A DNA stretch of 64,000 bases from an uncultured Clostridia bacterium. Lineage in GTDB: Bacteria; Bacillota; Clostridia; Oscillospirales; Acutalibacteraceae. Every line of letters starts with the position of its first letter. Positions within the stretch are counted from its first letter, which is position 1. This document shows positions 35,177-42,680 of the stretch, piece by piece. The translations under genes and the position numbers were made by a program. The notes under the pieces were generated by a model. The model was given only the letters and a program-made list of their open reading frames with translations. It had not been told where the DNA came from and did not search any database. Where the stretch lies: the NCBI GenBank assembly GCA_944385055.1, contig CALWVT010000005.1, positions 1 through 64,000 on the forward strand, read 5' to 3'.

Positions 35177-35503
35177 TCATGCAGCAAAATCAAATGTTAC
35201 ATCCACACTTGCCGGCAGGTCCTCAAACACGGACAGGTCGGAGGTTACCATGCCGATGGGGCTGACCTCCGCCGCGTTGCGCCCCAGCGTGAAATAAGCT
35301 ATCAGAATCGAGCCGCTTTGGCCCTGCGGCTCTGCGCTTTCCGGTTCTTCCCCTCCCGATTCCGGTGTTTCTTCCGGTTCCTGCGGCTGTGTCGTTTGGG
35401 CGGACGGGGTGCCTGTTTCTAGTGGAGCGTCCATCTGTCCCTGGCAGGCTATCATGGAAAAAGCCAACAGGGCAGCCATCATACTTGCCGCGATTCGTTT
35501 CAT
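35177..35503 (-). CDS. Short lipoprotein, probably the remnant of a flavodoxin lipoprotein
   Basis: 108 residues. The N terminus is a lipoprotein signal with Cys after FSMIA (residue about 19), then a Pro/Glu/Ser-rich linker, then SGSILIAYFTLGRNAAE, which is how the flavodoxin domain begins in related Clostridial lipoproteins. The protein stops only about 45 residues later, while the flavodoxin fold needs about 140, so the domain is truncated. The last 25 residues look unrelated to the fold. AAAGGAGG precedes the ATG. It may be non-functional; see the MerR remnant overlapping its start. Confidence 0.7.
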   Translation of the reverse strand: MKRIAASMMAALLAFSMIACQGQMDAPLETGTPSAQTTQPQEPEETPESGGEEPESAEPQGQSGSILIAYFTLGRNAAEVSPIGMVTSDLSVFEDLPASVDVTFDFAA

Positions 35504-35631
35504 AAACGAACGCCTCCTTTGCTTTCTTTGATTTCCTGAATCAGGTAGTCCAGATGATCCAGAGGCTGTTGTTTTCGATGGATTTCCTCCAGCAGCCGAA
35601 AGCGGCATTTCCGCAATGTGCAGGAATGCGC
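35500..35631 (-). pseudogene. C-terminal remnant of a MerR family regulator
   Basis: Reading the minus strand from 35631 gives about 43 residues including RLLEEIHRKQQPLDHLDYLI and QEIKESK, the dimerisation helix end of MerR-type regulators. A TAG stop lies directly upstream and no helix-turn-helix can be found, so only the C terminus survives. Its stop overlaps the ATG of the short flavodoxin lipoprotein (TTATGA), which is what an intact merR-flavodoxin operon would look like. Not noticed by simple gene calling because it has no start codon. Confidence 0.65.
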
Positions 35632-35669
35632 CTACCGCCCGCAGCGTCATCGTTTCCCTTCGTTCGCAT

Positions 35670-35700
35670 AAAAAAAGAAGTGCAGCGAAGAGGCTGCACT
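35670..35700 (-). terminator. Terminator-like hairpin just downstream of a promoter
   Basis: On the minus strand AGTGCAGC and GCTGCACT pair around CTCTTC and are followed by TTCTTTTTTT. It begins within a few bases of the start point predicted for the promoter at 35704-35738, so it either ends read-through from the LysR gene or attenuates that promoter. Confidence 0.75.
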
Positions 35701-35738
35701 TTCATTATAGGCATTGGCTTATTGAATGTCTAATACTT
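35701..35738 (-). promoter_or_regulatory. Promoter module shared with 38832-38869 (copy 1)
   Basis: The minus strand carries AAGTATTAGACATT and, 18 bp after TTAGAC, a perfect TATAAT (35709-35704). The same 38-bp layout recurs at 38832-38869 with identical ends of 12 and 14 bp. It lies downstream of the LysR gene at 35794 and upstream of the lipoprotein-aldo/keto reductase-dehydrogenase genes. Confidence 0.65.
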
Positions 35739-35793
35739 GCTTTTCATTAAACAAAATACCTTTTGCGCATAAATTAAGGACCGCTCGCTGCAG

Positions 35794-36705
35794 TTATTCT
35801 GCCGGGGTCTCCCGCTTTGCCCGCGCCGGGTTCAAGGCCGTTTTTACATAGTCAATAAACTTTTGCGCGGCGAAGCTAAACGGCTGTTTCCGTTTCCACG
35901 CAATGACGCAATGGGCTGTCAGATTGGGCGATAAGGGCCGGTAAACAATCTTATTGGAATCCCCCAATGCAATGGACCCTTTGATGATGATGGCGTAAGC
36001 CAGCTTGGCCTGCACCATAATGACGCTGTTGGAGGGAAGATTGGAAGTGAGCAGGACTTGTGTTTCATCGAAGCCCTCTCCAAACCATCGCGCCAGCTCA
36101 TTTTGGATATTTGTGCGGTGCGGCAAGATCAAGGGAAGCCCCCGCAGGTCCTTGGGAGATACCGCGTCCAGCCGTGCCAGGGGCGAATCAGGCGGCATCA
36201 GCACCACCCATTGCTCGGAATCCTTCAGGCGGATAAAATCATACTTTTCTTTATCAATGGGTTCCAGCAGCAGCCCGATATCTGTGATTCCCCGGTCCAT
36301 CCGCTCCTTTGTTTGGTCGGCCGTAGCGGTATGGAGGTCAAAGGTAACGGCCGGATACCGCTCATGAAAGGTGCGGATCAGCTCCGGCAAAAGCTGCACG
36401 GCGGCAAGATCCCCGCACCCGATGGAAACGGTCCCTTCCACGATGTCTTCCTGCTCGGAAAGCTCCCGCTCCGTCTTATCCACCAGTTCCAGGATTTCTT
36501 CCGCCCGGCGGCGGAGCAGGTGCCCCTCATTCGTCAGGACAATTCTGCGGGTACTGCGGTCAAAGACCTTAATGCCCATCTCCTCCTCCATCTGGGCAAT
36601 TTGACGGCTGAGCGTCGGCTGCGTAACATGAAGCAGTTCCGCGGCTTTGGTGATGTTTTCCTCCCGCGCGACGGCTAAAAAGTAACGTAATACACGGATT
36701 TCCAT
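35794..36705 (-). CDS. LysR family regulator (copy 1)
   Basis: 303 residues. The helix-turn-helix is at about 17-40 (ENITKAAELLHVTQPTLSRQI), followed by the linker helix and a periplasmic-binding-like effector domain (about 90-290, starting GTVSIGCGDLAAVQ). It is clearly paralogous to the LysR at 38946: both share VTQPTLSRQI and the GLLLEPID-KYD segment. AGGAGG precedes the ATG at 36705. It is probably the regulator of the downstream redox genes on the same strand. Confidence 0.94.
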   Translation of the reverse strand: MEIRVLRYFLAVAREENITKAAELLHVTQPTLSRQIAQMEEEMGIKVFDRSTRRIVLTNEGHLLRRRAEEILELVDKTERELSEQEDIVEGTVSIGCGDLAAVQLLPELIRTFHERYPAVTFDLHTATADQTKERMDRGITDIGLLLEPIDKEKYDFIRLKDSEQWVVLMPPDSPLARLDAVSPKDLRGLPLILPHRTNIQNELARWFGEGFDETQVLLTSNLPSNSVIMVQAKLAYAIIIKGSIALGDSNKIVYRPLSPNLTAHCVIAWKRKQPFSFAAQKFIDYVKTALNPARAKRETPAE

Positions 36706-36942
36706 TCGCTGCACCTCCTTTTTGTTCAGTATAAACCATTTATGCCCTCCAGGCAATCGGCCGAACTTTCCAACATGGTTTGGGCATCGCATCAGGCGGC
36801 CCTCCCAAAAACAAAAAGCCCCGGCCGGCACTCGAAAGGGCATCGACTGAGACTTTTACAAAAAGAATCTTTCATTCCGGGGAACCTAATGCATCCGGCG
36901 CCGGCAATCAAGGCCCGCACAGCCGCCGCATCCGCGATCCCC

Positions 36943-37509
36943 TTATGAAAACGCGGGTACCGGGAAGGGCATCGCCCCCATCCGGTTTTCCTGCAGCCAC
37001 GTTTGCAGGGCATGGAAAAGCCCCTCGCCGCCATCGTCCAGCACCTCCAGCGCGGCGCGCACGTCGGCCTTCGGGCACAGGCGGGCGATCTCCCGCGTAA
37101 AGTCACAGGGAACACCGCCGCAGTGCGAGACAAACGGGAGCAGAATCTTCCCCGCCAAATCCTGTTTCGCAAGCCAGGAAACCATCGGCGGCGCGATCGC
37201 CCCGCACCAGTTGGGGGCGCCTACAAAAAGGACCCGATAGGGGCCGGCGTCTGCGGCACCGGGCAGCAGCCGCGGGCGATACCCCGTGCGAACCTCCCGC
37301 CGGACCTGTTCGAGCAGTTCGGAAAAGCCCATGGGATACGGCTGCCAGGGATAAATTTCGCACCAATCCCCGCCGGTCACCGCCTGCAGGGCCTGGGCAA
37401 TCCGGTGTGTATGGCCGGAATAGGAATAGGAGACAATCAGCGGGCATTGCCGCGTGGGTTTCTCCATCGCCTCTGCCACCTCTTTTCTATCCGCAAAGCG
37501 GCGCTTCAT
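36943..37509 (-). CDS. Flavodoxin family protein
   Basis: 188 residues. The FMN phosphate loop is SYSYSGHTHRIAQAL, and the second FMN loop is VGAPNWCGAIAPPM, with PFVSHCGG forming the last strand; this matches short flavodoxins that shuttle electrons. The ATG at 37509 overlaps the stop of the flavin reductase gene by 4 bp (ATGA); an internal ATG at 37467 with AGAGGTGG is an alternative. It ends a three-gene leftward flavoprotein operon. A 237-bp gap to the LysR gene on its left holds nothing recognisable. Confidence 0.88.
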   Translation of the reverse strand: MKRRFADRKEVAEAMEKPTRQCPLIVSYSYSGHTHRIAQALQAVTGGDWCEIYPWQPYPMGFSELLEQVRREVRTGYRPRLLPGAADAGPYRVLFVGAPNWCGAIAPPMVSWLAKQDLAGKILLPFVSHCGGVPCDFTREIARLCPKADVRAALEVLDDGGEGLFHALQTWLQENRMGAMPFPVPAFS

Positions 37510-38060
37510 TCGTGGAGGGTCTTCCCAAACGACAGGCACGGGCCGATCACATCGCCCGTACGCAGGTAGGCGTAGGTGGGCATTTCAAACAGGACCGGCT
37601 TGAGCGCGCCGTAGTCGAGCTTTCCATCCCCGTTTACGACCCGTTCCTCGGCATACGTCGCGTCAATCGTGCAGATAAAGCTCTCGAAGCCCTTCGTCTC
37701 ATAAACATCCTCGACACTGCAGACCATCGTCACCGGGGACTGGGTAATCATCGGCACGCCGGACGCATCCAGCACATAGTCAAACAGCTGGGATTTATCC
37801 GTCTTCCTGCCGCTGACGCTGCCCGCGTAATCCGCCTGGGGAAGCATCGCTTCATCCACCAGGTTAATGGAGAGTTTTTTGCTTTCTTTGATGCCCTGAT
37901 TCGTATAATGCGCACTGGCCAGGCTGACCATCACGTGGTCGTGGCCGATAATGCCCACATGGCCCACCAAAAGCCAGTTCGGCTTGCCGTCCACCATCGC
38001 GCCGACCACGACAAGCGGCGTGGGATACAAAGCCAATGCATTTCCAATATTCGTCTTCAT
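37506..38060 (-). CDS. Flavin reductase-like, FMN-binding protein
   Basis: 184 residues. Begins with the split-barrel motif NALALYPTPLVVVGAMVDGKPNWLLVGHVGIIGHDHVMV; the FMN-binding HYTNQGIKESKKLSINL stretch is typical of the flavin reductase-like/flavoredoxin family. Members bind FMN and carry electrons between NAD(P)H or ferredoxin and partner enzymes. AGGAGG lies before the ATG at 38060. Coupled to the flavodoxin downstream by ATGA. Confidence 0.9.
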   Translation of the reverse strand: MKTNIGNALALYPTPLVVVGAMVDGKPNWLLVGHVGIIGHDHVMVSLASAHYTNQGIKESKKLSINLVDEAMLPQADYAGSVSGRKTDKSQLFDYVLDASGVPMITQSPVTMVCSVEDVYETKGFESFICTIDATYAEERVVNGDGKLDYGALKPVLFEMPTYAYLRTGDVIGPCLSFGKTLHE

Positions 38061-38125
38061 AAAATCGAACCTCCTGAAAAAATATAAAAAATACAAAGAA
38101 AAGGATACCACCCGCGCCGCGGCGT

Positions 38126-38659
38126 TTACCGCACGCCCAGGTGCCTGCCCGCTTGATACGCTTCTTCCATCGCCGGCGTGCCCAGCACTTCGCCTTTCTT
38201 CCAAACGCGCTCGCCCCAGATGATCTGGCGGACGGAATCCCCCAGATTCTCCAAAATGGCAGCGAGGTCTTCCGCATTGCGCCGGAGGCCCTGCCGGCCG
38301 TCATGGCCCGTCACGATGATGTAGGCGTCTTTTCCCGAAAGCCCCTGCCACTTTGGCAGAAGCCGGTCGATAAACCCCTTCATCTGTCCGCTCATCGTCA
38401 AAAAATAGGTGGGCGAAGCCAGCACGAGCACCTCGGCGGCCTCCACCTTCGCCAATAGGTCCGCCATGTCGTCCTTCTGCACGCAGGCGCCCGTTTGAAA
38501 GCACGCATAACACGCCCGGCAGGGGTGCACCACTTTGTCGCGCAGCGAAATCTTCTCTACCTGATGCCCCGCTTCCTGTGCGCCGCGCAAAAACGCATCG
38601 CACAGCAAATCGGAATTGCCTTTTGCGCGCGGGCTGCCGTTGACAATCAATACACGCAT
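38126..38659 (-). CDS. NADPH-dependent FMN reductase / iron-sulfur flavoprotein-like
   Basis: 177 residues. The FMN loop is VNGSPRAKGNSDLL, followed by a four-Cys segment CRACYACFQTGACV that resembles the compact cluster-binding motif of archaeal and clostridial iron-sulfur flavoproteins. The strand SPTYFLTMSGQMKGFIDRL completes the flavodoxin-like core. The gene is first in the flavoprotein operon; AAGGAG lies 10 nt before the ATG at 38659, and the shared promoter module is 175 bp upstream. Confidence 0.9.
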   Translation of the reverse strand: MRVLIVNGSPRAKGNSDLLCDAFLRGAQEAGHQVEKISLRDKVVHPCRACYACFQTGACVQKDDMADLLAKVEAAEVLVLASPTYFLTMSGQMKGFIDRLLPKWQGLSGKDAYIIVTGHDGRQGLRRNAEDLAAILENLGDSVRQIIWGERVWKKGEVLGTPAMEEAYQAGRHLGVR

Positions 38660-38831
38660 TTTCGGATGCTCCTTCCCAAATTGCCGAAAAACAGCGCCGT
38701 CCATCCCGTTTCCGCAGGTCCCCGGCCGCTTCGCCGGGCGCCGGTTCCCCGCAGAAAGAGGCCCCGGGGCCCTGTGCGCCCGAACACGCCGCCCAAACCC
38801 CCGCAGCCCTGGCTTCTCTGCTTTTCTTGTC

Positions 38832-38869
38832 TTCATTATAGGCGCTTTCTTTTTCAATGTCTAATACTT
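38832..38869 (-). promoter_or_regulatory. Promoter module shared with 35701-35738 (copy 2)
   Basis: Same architecture as copy 1: AAGTATTAGACATT on the minus strand, then TATAAT (38840-38835). It lies between the LysR gene (ends 38946) and the flavoprotein operon (starts 38659). The conserved AT-rich block overlapping the -35 is a good candidate for LysR binding. Confidence 0.7.
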
Positions 38870-38945
38870 ATATCTCATTTTTATCCATGTTATTTCCGTA
38901 TGAAATTGCCCAAAAAAGAACCTCCGGAGGCGCGCTCCGGAGGGA

Positions 38946-39848
38946 TTAAAGGGCGGGACTGGATTCTATTTTGGCGCGCAGCAGGTTAATCTCCTGAATA
39001 AACAGGGACGTAGCCGGGGAAAACAGGTTATTCTTCTTCCAGACCAGCACACTGTGGGTCATCCGCCGCGGTTCCAGCGGGATAAAGCGCAGGCGCGGGT
39101 CGCTGCGGATGGCCAGGGCGCCGTCCATGCAGAACGCGCAGCCCAAACCCTCCGCCACCAGCAGCGCCGCATTCGAAAGCAGCGTATAAAGCAGCGGGAT
39201 CTGCAGTTCCTTTTCGTCCCGGCCCAGCCAATGGAGAATTTCCGCCCGGATGCTTTCCCGCAACGGCAAAATCAGCGGATAAGGGGCGACATCCTCCGCC
39301 ACCAGGGATTCCTTCCCCATTAGCGGATGGTCGTCGCGCACCAGCAGCCCCCAGGTGTCCTGCTGCGACAGGCGGACATAATCGTATTTCGTGACGTCGA
39401 TGGGTTCGAGCAGCAGCCCGATATCCACTAAGCCCTTGTCCAGGCGGTCGCGGACGTTGTCCACCGTCTCGTTATAGAGGGTAAACTGGACCGCGGGGTA
39501 TTTTTCGGAAAATGCCTTAATGAGTTTGGCCAGCGTCTGGCTGCCGACCGCTTCCGACGCGCCAATCACGACGGTGCCGCTGATGTCATTCTGCCGCTCG
39601 ACAAAGGATTTTTCCAGGCGGTCCGCCAGCTCCACGATCTCCTGTGCGCGCTGCCGGAAAAAGATGCCGTCGTCGGTCAAGCGCAGCCCGTTTTTGCCCC
39701 TGCGCATCAGGGTCGTGTCGAGCTCCCTTTCCAGGTCCATGATCTGGCGGCTCAAGGTCGGCTGCGTCACGTGCAGAATGTCCGCCGCCCGGGTCATATT
39801 CTCCTCTTGTGCCGCCGCTAAAAAATAGCGCAGCGTGCGCAGTTCCAT
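38946..39848 (-). CDS. LysR family regulator (copy 2)
   Basis: 300 residues. Helix-turn-helix NMTRAADILHVTQPTLSRQI at about 16-36, then a type 2 periplasmic-binding effector domain beginning GTVVIGASEAVGSQ. The segment GLVDIGLLLEPIDVTKYDYVRL is nearly the same as in copy 1, showing a local duplication or recruitment of sister regulators. AGGAGG precedes the ATG at 39848. Promoter and direct repeats lie at 39876-39927. Confidence 0.94.
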   Translation of the reverse strand: MELRTLRYFLAAAQEENMTRAADILHVTQPTLSRQIMDLERELDTTLMRRGKNGLRLTDDGIFFRQRAQEIVELADRLEKSFVERQNDISGTVVIGASEAVGSQTLAKLIKAFSEKYPAVQFTLYNETVDNVRDRLDKGLVDIGLLLEPIDVTKYDYVRLSQQDTWGLLVRDDHPLMGKESLVAEDVAPYPLILPLRESIRAEILHWLGRDEKELQIPLLYTLLSNAALLVAEGLGCAFCMDGALAIRSDPRLRFIPLEPRRMTHSVLVWKKNNLFSPATSLFIQEINLLRAKIESSPAL

Positions 39849-39875
39849 GCGGATCGCCTCCTCTTTTCGAAAAGT

Positions 39876-39927
39876 AGTATAGCATATCCATACAAAAGGC
39901 GCAACACAGAAAAGGATCCATACAAAA
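39876..39927 (-). promoter_or_regulatory. Promoter of LysR copy 2 with 12-bp direct repeats
   Basis: On the minus strand TTGCGC (39904-39899), 17 bp, TATACT (39881-39876). The plus strand word ATCCATACAAAA occurs at 39886-39897, inside the spacer, and again at 39916-39927, exactly 30 bp away, so both copies face the same side of the helix. They look like regulator binding sites. Confidence 0.6.
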
Positions 39928-39958
39928 TAGAAATTATTCGGCGGCTCCATCCGCCCGC

Positions 39959-40004
39959 TTGACGAAGGCGCCGGTTTCTGCTAAAATACAATGTGTTGTA
40001 TTTT
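39959..40004 (+). promoter_or_regulatory. Promoter and palindromic operator of the MarR gene at 40016
   Basis: TTGACG (39959-39964), 17 bp, TAAAAT (39982-39987). A perfect 9-bp inverted repeat, AAAATACAA (39983-39991) and TTGTATTTT (39996-40004), covers the -10 and the start point, so a protein bound there would block transcription. It is the likely autoregulatory site of the MarR protein. Confidence 0.8.
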
Positions 40005-40015
40005 GGAGGTGCAGA

Positions 40016-40432
40016 ATGGACCTGGATTTTTCAATTGAGCGGACCATTTTAAGAATCGGAAACCAGCTTTTAAGCCGCCGCAGCGACGACTTAAAACTGT
40101 ATGACCTGACGCCGAGCCAGTCCGAAACGCTTCTGTTTTTCGACCGGTATGCGGGCGCGCGCGTGCTGGACCTCAAGGCCTACTTAAAAATCAGCCACCA
40201 GGCGGCCCGGAACATCGTGGAACGGATGAAAGAGAAGGATCTTTTGTATGTGACCGTTTCCGGCGCGGACGCGCGGGCGCGCGAGGTATATCTCTCCGAA
40301 AAAGGGCAGGCAATCTGCCGGGAACTCAAAAAGAAGGGCGGCGACGTCGGCAGCAACCTGCTCAGCGCACTGACCCGCGCGGAAAAAGAGACGCTCGCAA
40401 AGCTGCTCGAAAAAATTTCCCAAACGCTTTAA
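40016..40432 (+). CDS. MarR family regulator
   Basis: 138 residues. The winged helix is at about 30-100: VLDLKAYLKISHQAARNIVERMKEKDLLYVT, then the wing SGADARAREVYLS. The ATG at 40016 has GGAGG 5 nt upstream; the frame continues upstream but through the operator. It is followed after 59 bp by a membrane protein gene with a related operator, so it probably controls both. Confidence 0.92.
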   Translation: MDLDFSIERTILRIGNQLLSRRSDDLKLYDLTPSQSETLLFFDRYAGARVLDLKAYLKISHQAARNIVERMKEKDLLYVTVSGADARAREVYLSEKGQAICRELKKKGGDVGSNLLSALTRAEKETLAKLLEKISQTL

Positions 40433-40454
40433 AGCGTTTCTTTTTCTTCAAATA

Positions 40455-40468
40455 TACAACGTATTGCT
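40455..40468 (+). promoter_or_regulatory. Second MarR operator-like site before the membrane protein gene
   Basis: TACAACGTATTG at 40455-40466 matches the TACAA-N4-TTG core of the palindrome at 39983-40004 in the same spacing. The left half-site is identical and the right half partly so. Confidence 0.5.
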
Positions 40469-40491
40469 TAAAATGAGGAGGAGTCTGTGCA

Positions 40492-41148
40492 ATGCACAAA
40501 AAGGAATTGGCAAAGCGGTATCTCGTATTTTTGGTGGGGCTCGTGTTCAACGCATTCGGCGTGGCGTTCGTGACGGACGCGGCCCTCGGCACGTCCCCGA
40601 TCGCGGCAATCCCCTACACCCTGTCATTGATCCTGCCGAACCTGTCGATGGGCACGTGGGTCATCATCTTTAATTTGGCGCTGGTCCTCATACAATTTGC
40701 GATTGAGGGCAAAAGCGCCCACAAGCTGCAGCTGCTTCTGGAAGCCGGCGTCACGGTGCTGTTTGGCTACGGCATCGACCTGTCGCGCTTCTGCCTGCAG
40801 GCGTTCCGGCCGGATTTCTACCCGCTGCAGCTCGTGTCGCTGCTCGTGGGCTGCTGCATCATCGCATGCGGCGCGTACCTCGAAGTGGTCGCAAACGTCG
40901 TGATGCTCGCGGGCGACGCATTCGTCAACGCGATTGCGAAGCGGATCCACCGGTCCTACGGCGGGGTCCGCATGGTGTCGGACATCAGCATGACTGTGAT
41001 CGCCGGCGTGCTGTGCCTTTTGTTCCTGCATGAACTCAGCGGCGTGCGGGAAGGGACCATCCTCTCCGCGCTGCTGGTGGGGAATCTCGTCAAAGTGCTG
41101 GGAAAGGTCTCGCCGCACTTTGGGGAGCGTCTGTTCGGCACGTGCTGA
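40492..41148 (+). CDS. YitT/YczE-like membrane protein (DUF6198-like)
   Basis: 218 residues with about five to six hydrophobic helices. The opening RYLVFLVGLVFNAFGVAFVTDAALGTSPI with a following IPYTLS loop is characteristic of the YczE/YitT-related family annotated as DUF6198; the function is unknown, though such proteins often sit beside MarR or TetR repressors and may export small molecules. GGAGGAG lies 8 nt before the ATG. Likely repressed by the preceding MarR protein. Confidence 0.8.
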   Translation: MHKKELAKRYLVFLVGLVFNAFGVAFVTDAALGTSPIAAIPYTLSLILPNLSMGTWVIIFNLALVLIQFAIEGKSAHKLQLLLEAGVTVLFGYGIDLSRFCLQAFRPDFYPLQLVSLLVGCCIIACGAYLEVVANVVMLAGDAFVNAIAKRIHRSYGGVRMVSDISMTVIAGVLCLLFLHELSGVREGTILSALLVGNLVKVLGKVSPHFGERLFGTC

Positions 41149-41155
41149 AACGGGC

Positions 41156-41905
41156 TTATCGGAGCGCTTCGGCCATCTGCGGCGGCATGCGGCGCGGGCT
41201 TCGCACCGCAAAAACGCCGTAGGTGCGCATCTTTTCACGCGGCATGACCGACGGCGCGTACCGTTTGCGCCTCTTTAAGCGCATCAGGCGGCGCACAGGC
41301 CCGTCCCCGCTGTATGAAATGTCCGTTTCGATGACCTCGCATTGATAAAGGACCGCGCAGACCGGCGCGGTGACGTACAGATAGACGAGATCGCCCCGCG
41401 CGATGGAAGCGGTTTGCTTCCAGGTCAATTCCCCGTGGTTTTCCGTAAACCCCCGCTCGACATCGTAAACTTTGGGGTTGGCGGGCACGAGCCACGCCTG
41501 CGGGCCGCCCGGCCGCGCGCGTTTGTCCGACGTCAGCGAAAAGCTCACATCGAGCAAAAACAGGATCTGATCGAGCGGGACCGTACCGTCCAATAAGATG
41601 GAGATCCAGTGCGTTTTCGGCATATGATAGCCCGGAAAAATCCCCCGGCCGTCCAAAAAAGAGCCGGCCAGCAGCGGGTCGCATTTGACGTCTAACAGGT
41701 CAACGGTACCGCTTTCCGGCAGGCCGAGCTTTTTGCGCTCCACACGCAAAAACAGCGCGAACCACTTCCCGCTGCCGCTGTGGCGCAAAACCGCATTTTC
41801 CGGCGACGCGGCCCATGGGAATTCCGGCTCGACGCCGTACTTTTCGGCGGCAGCGCGCAGCACGCGCGGGCGCAGCGTATCCGATTCCGGTTTTATCGTT
41901 TCCAT
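41156..41905 (-). CDS. MmcQ/YjbR-like protein fused to a PUA/EVE-like domain
   Basis: 249 residues. Residues about 8-122 match the MmcQ/YjbR (CyaY-like) fold: EPEFPWAASPENAVLRHSGSGKWFALF, then VDLLDVKCDPLL and GIFPGYHMPKTHWISILLDG. The second half (about 130-225) reads AWLVPANPKVYDV then GDLVYLYVTAPVCAVLYQCEV, which resembles EVE/PUA-like domains that bind modified bases. A basic tail follows. The combination suggests a nucleic-acid-binding role, possibly recognising modified DNA or RNA; the domain calls are from pattern recognition. It converges with the membrane protein gene, 7 bp apart. Confidence 0.75.
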   Translation of the reverse strand: METIKPESDTLRPRVLRAAAEKYGVEPEFPWAASPENAVLRHSGSGKWFALFLRVERKKLGLPESGTVDLLDVKCDPLLAGSFLDGRGIFPGYHMPKTHWISILLDGTVPLDQILFLLDVSFSLTSDKRARPGGPQAWLVPANPKVYDVERGFTENHGELTWKQTASIARGDLVYLYVTAPVCAVLYQCEVIETDISYSGDGPVRRLMRLKRRKRYAPSVMPREKMRTYGVFAVRSPRRMPPQMAEALR

Positions 41906-42015
41906 AATCGTGCCCCCTTGTCCCGCCCAAAAGCGGGCTTGCCTTCAGTATACGTTTGGCGCCGGGGCGCGTCAAGGCCATTTTCGATCCATACATTTTT
42001 TCATGCATGCAGAAA

Positions 42016-42068
42016 CGCGCCCGCTTCCGCGGCTTGTCAAAAGACCGGCCGGAAGCGGGCGCGTTTTT
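42016..42068. terminator. Terminator at the end of the pilus operon
   Basis: Arms CGCGCCCGCTTCC (42016-42028) and GGAAGCGGGCGCG (42051-42063) are perfectly complementary; TTTTT follows on the plus strand and TTTC on the minus strand. It lies 7-59 bp past the last pilus operon gene. Confidence 0.75.
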
Positions 42069-42074
42069 GAATTT

Positions 42075-42680
42075 TTAGGATCGCATGCACCGCACGGTCA
42101 GGCGGGTTTGGCCGCCGAGTGTGCACGTAAAAAGGGTCAGGTCCCAAGCGGGATCGATCATCTCCTCGATGGCGGCCGGCTGCAGGATCTCGACCTGCGC
42201 GACCGTGTAGGCATAGAGGCTGCCGGCAGCGTCCGTAAACTGGACGGTATCGCCGGGCTTCAGTTTATCGAGGCGGCCGAAATGGCTCTCGTAATTGTGC
42301 GCCGCGAGGACGAGGCTGCCCTGCGGCGTGCCCGCATACCGGCACGGCGCGATGCGCAGATTCGGATAGCTCCAATCGCGCAGCACCGGCAGGCGGAGGC
42401 CGAGGGCCGGGATTTGCAGCGTGCCGATGTAGGCGCTGCCGTCGACAATAACCGTAGGCATTTTTGCGGATGCCGGCGCGCTTTGGGACGCGGGCGGCAC
42501 GGCCTGCGGAATCCCGGCAGGCCCCGGCAGCGCGGACATCTCGGCCAAGATCTGTTCGGCGCTTTCGGCCGCGCGGTGGTCATCCCACGTGTTCCACGCG
42601 ACAAGGCCCAGCGCCGCCGCGAGCAGCAGCACGCCGAGCCCCCCGCACAGCCGTCCCGGCCGGCGGCGTTTATGCGCCAT
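42075..42680 (-). CDS. Sortase (second sortase of the pilus operon)
   Basis: 201 residues. One N-terminal helix (about 10-27) anchors it, then the sortase beta-barrel: YIGTLQIPALGLRLPV, catalytic His in LAAHNYESHFGRLDKLKPGD, catalytic Cys in LTLFTCTLGGQTRLTVRC with the Arg of TRL. It is shorter than class C enzymes and lacks a C-terminal helix, fitting a housekeeping-like or class B/D-type enzyme that could attach the finished pilus to the wall. The ATG at 42680 overlaps the LPXTG gene by 11 bp; no good ribosome binding site, so it probably depends on coupling. Confidence 0.88.
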   Translation of the reverse strand: MAHKRRRPGRLCGGLGVLLLAAALGLVAWNTWDDHRAAESAEQILAEMSALPGPAGIPQAVPPASQSAPASAKMPTVIVDGSAYIGTLQIPALGLRLPVLRDWSYPNLRIAPCRYAGTPQGSLVLAAHNYESHFGRLDKLKPGDTVQFTDAAGSLYAYTVAQVEILQPAAIEEMIDPAWDLTLFTCTLGGQTRLTVRCMRS

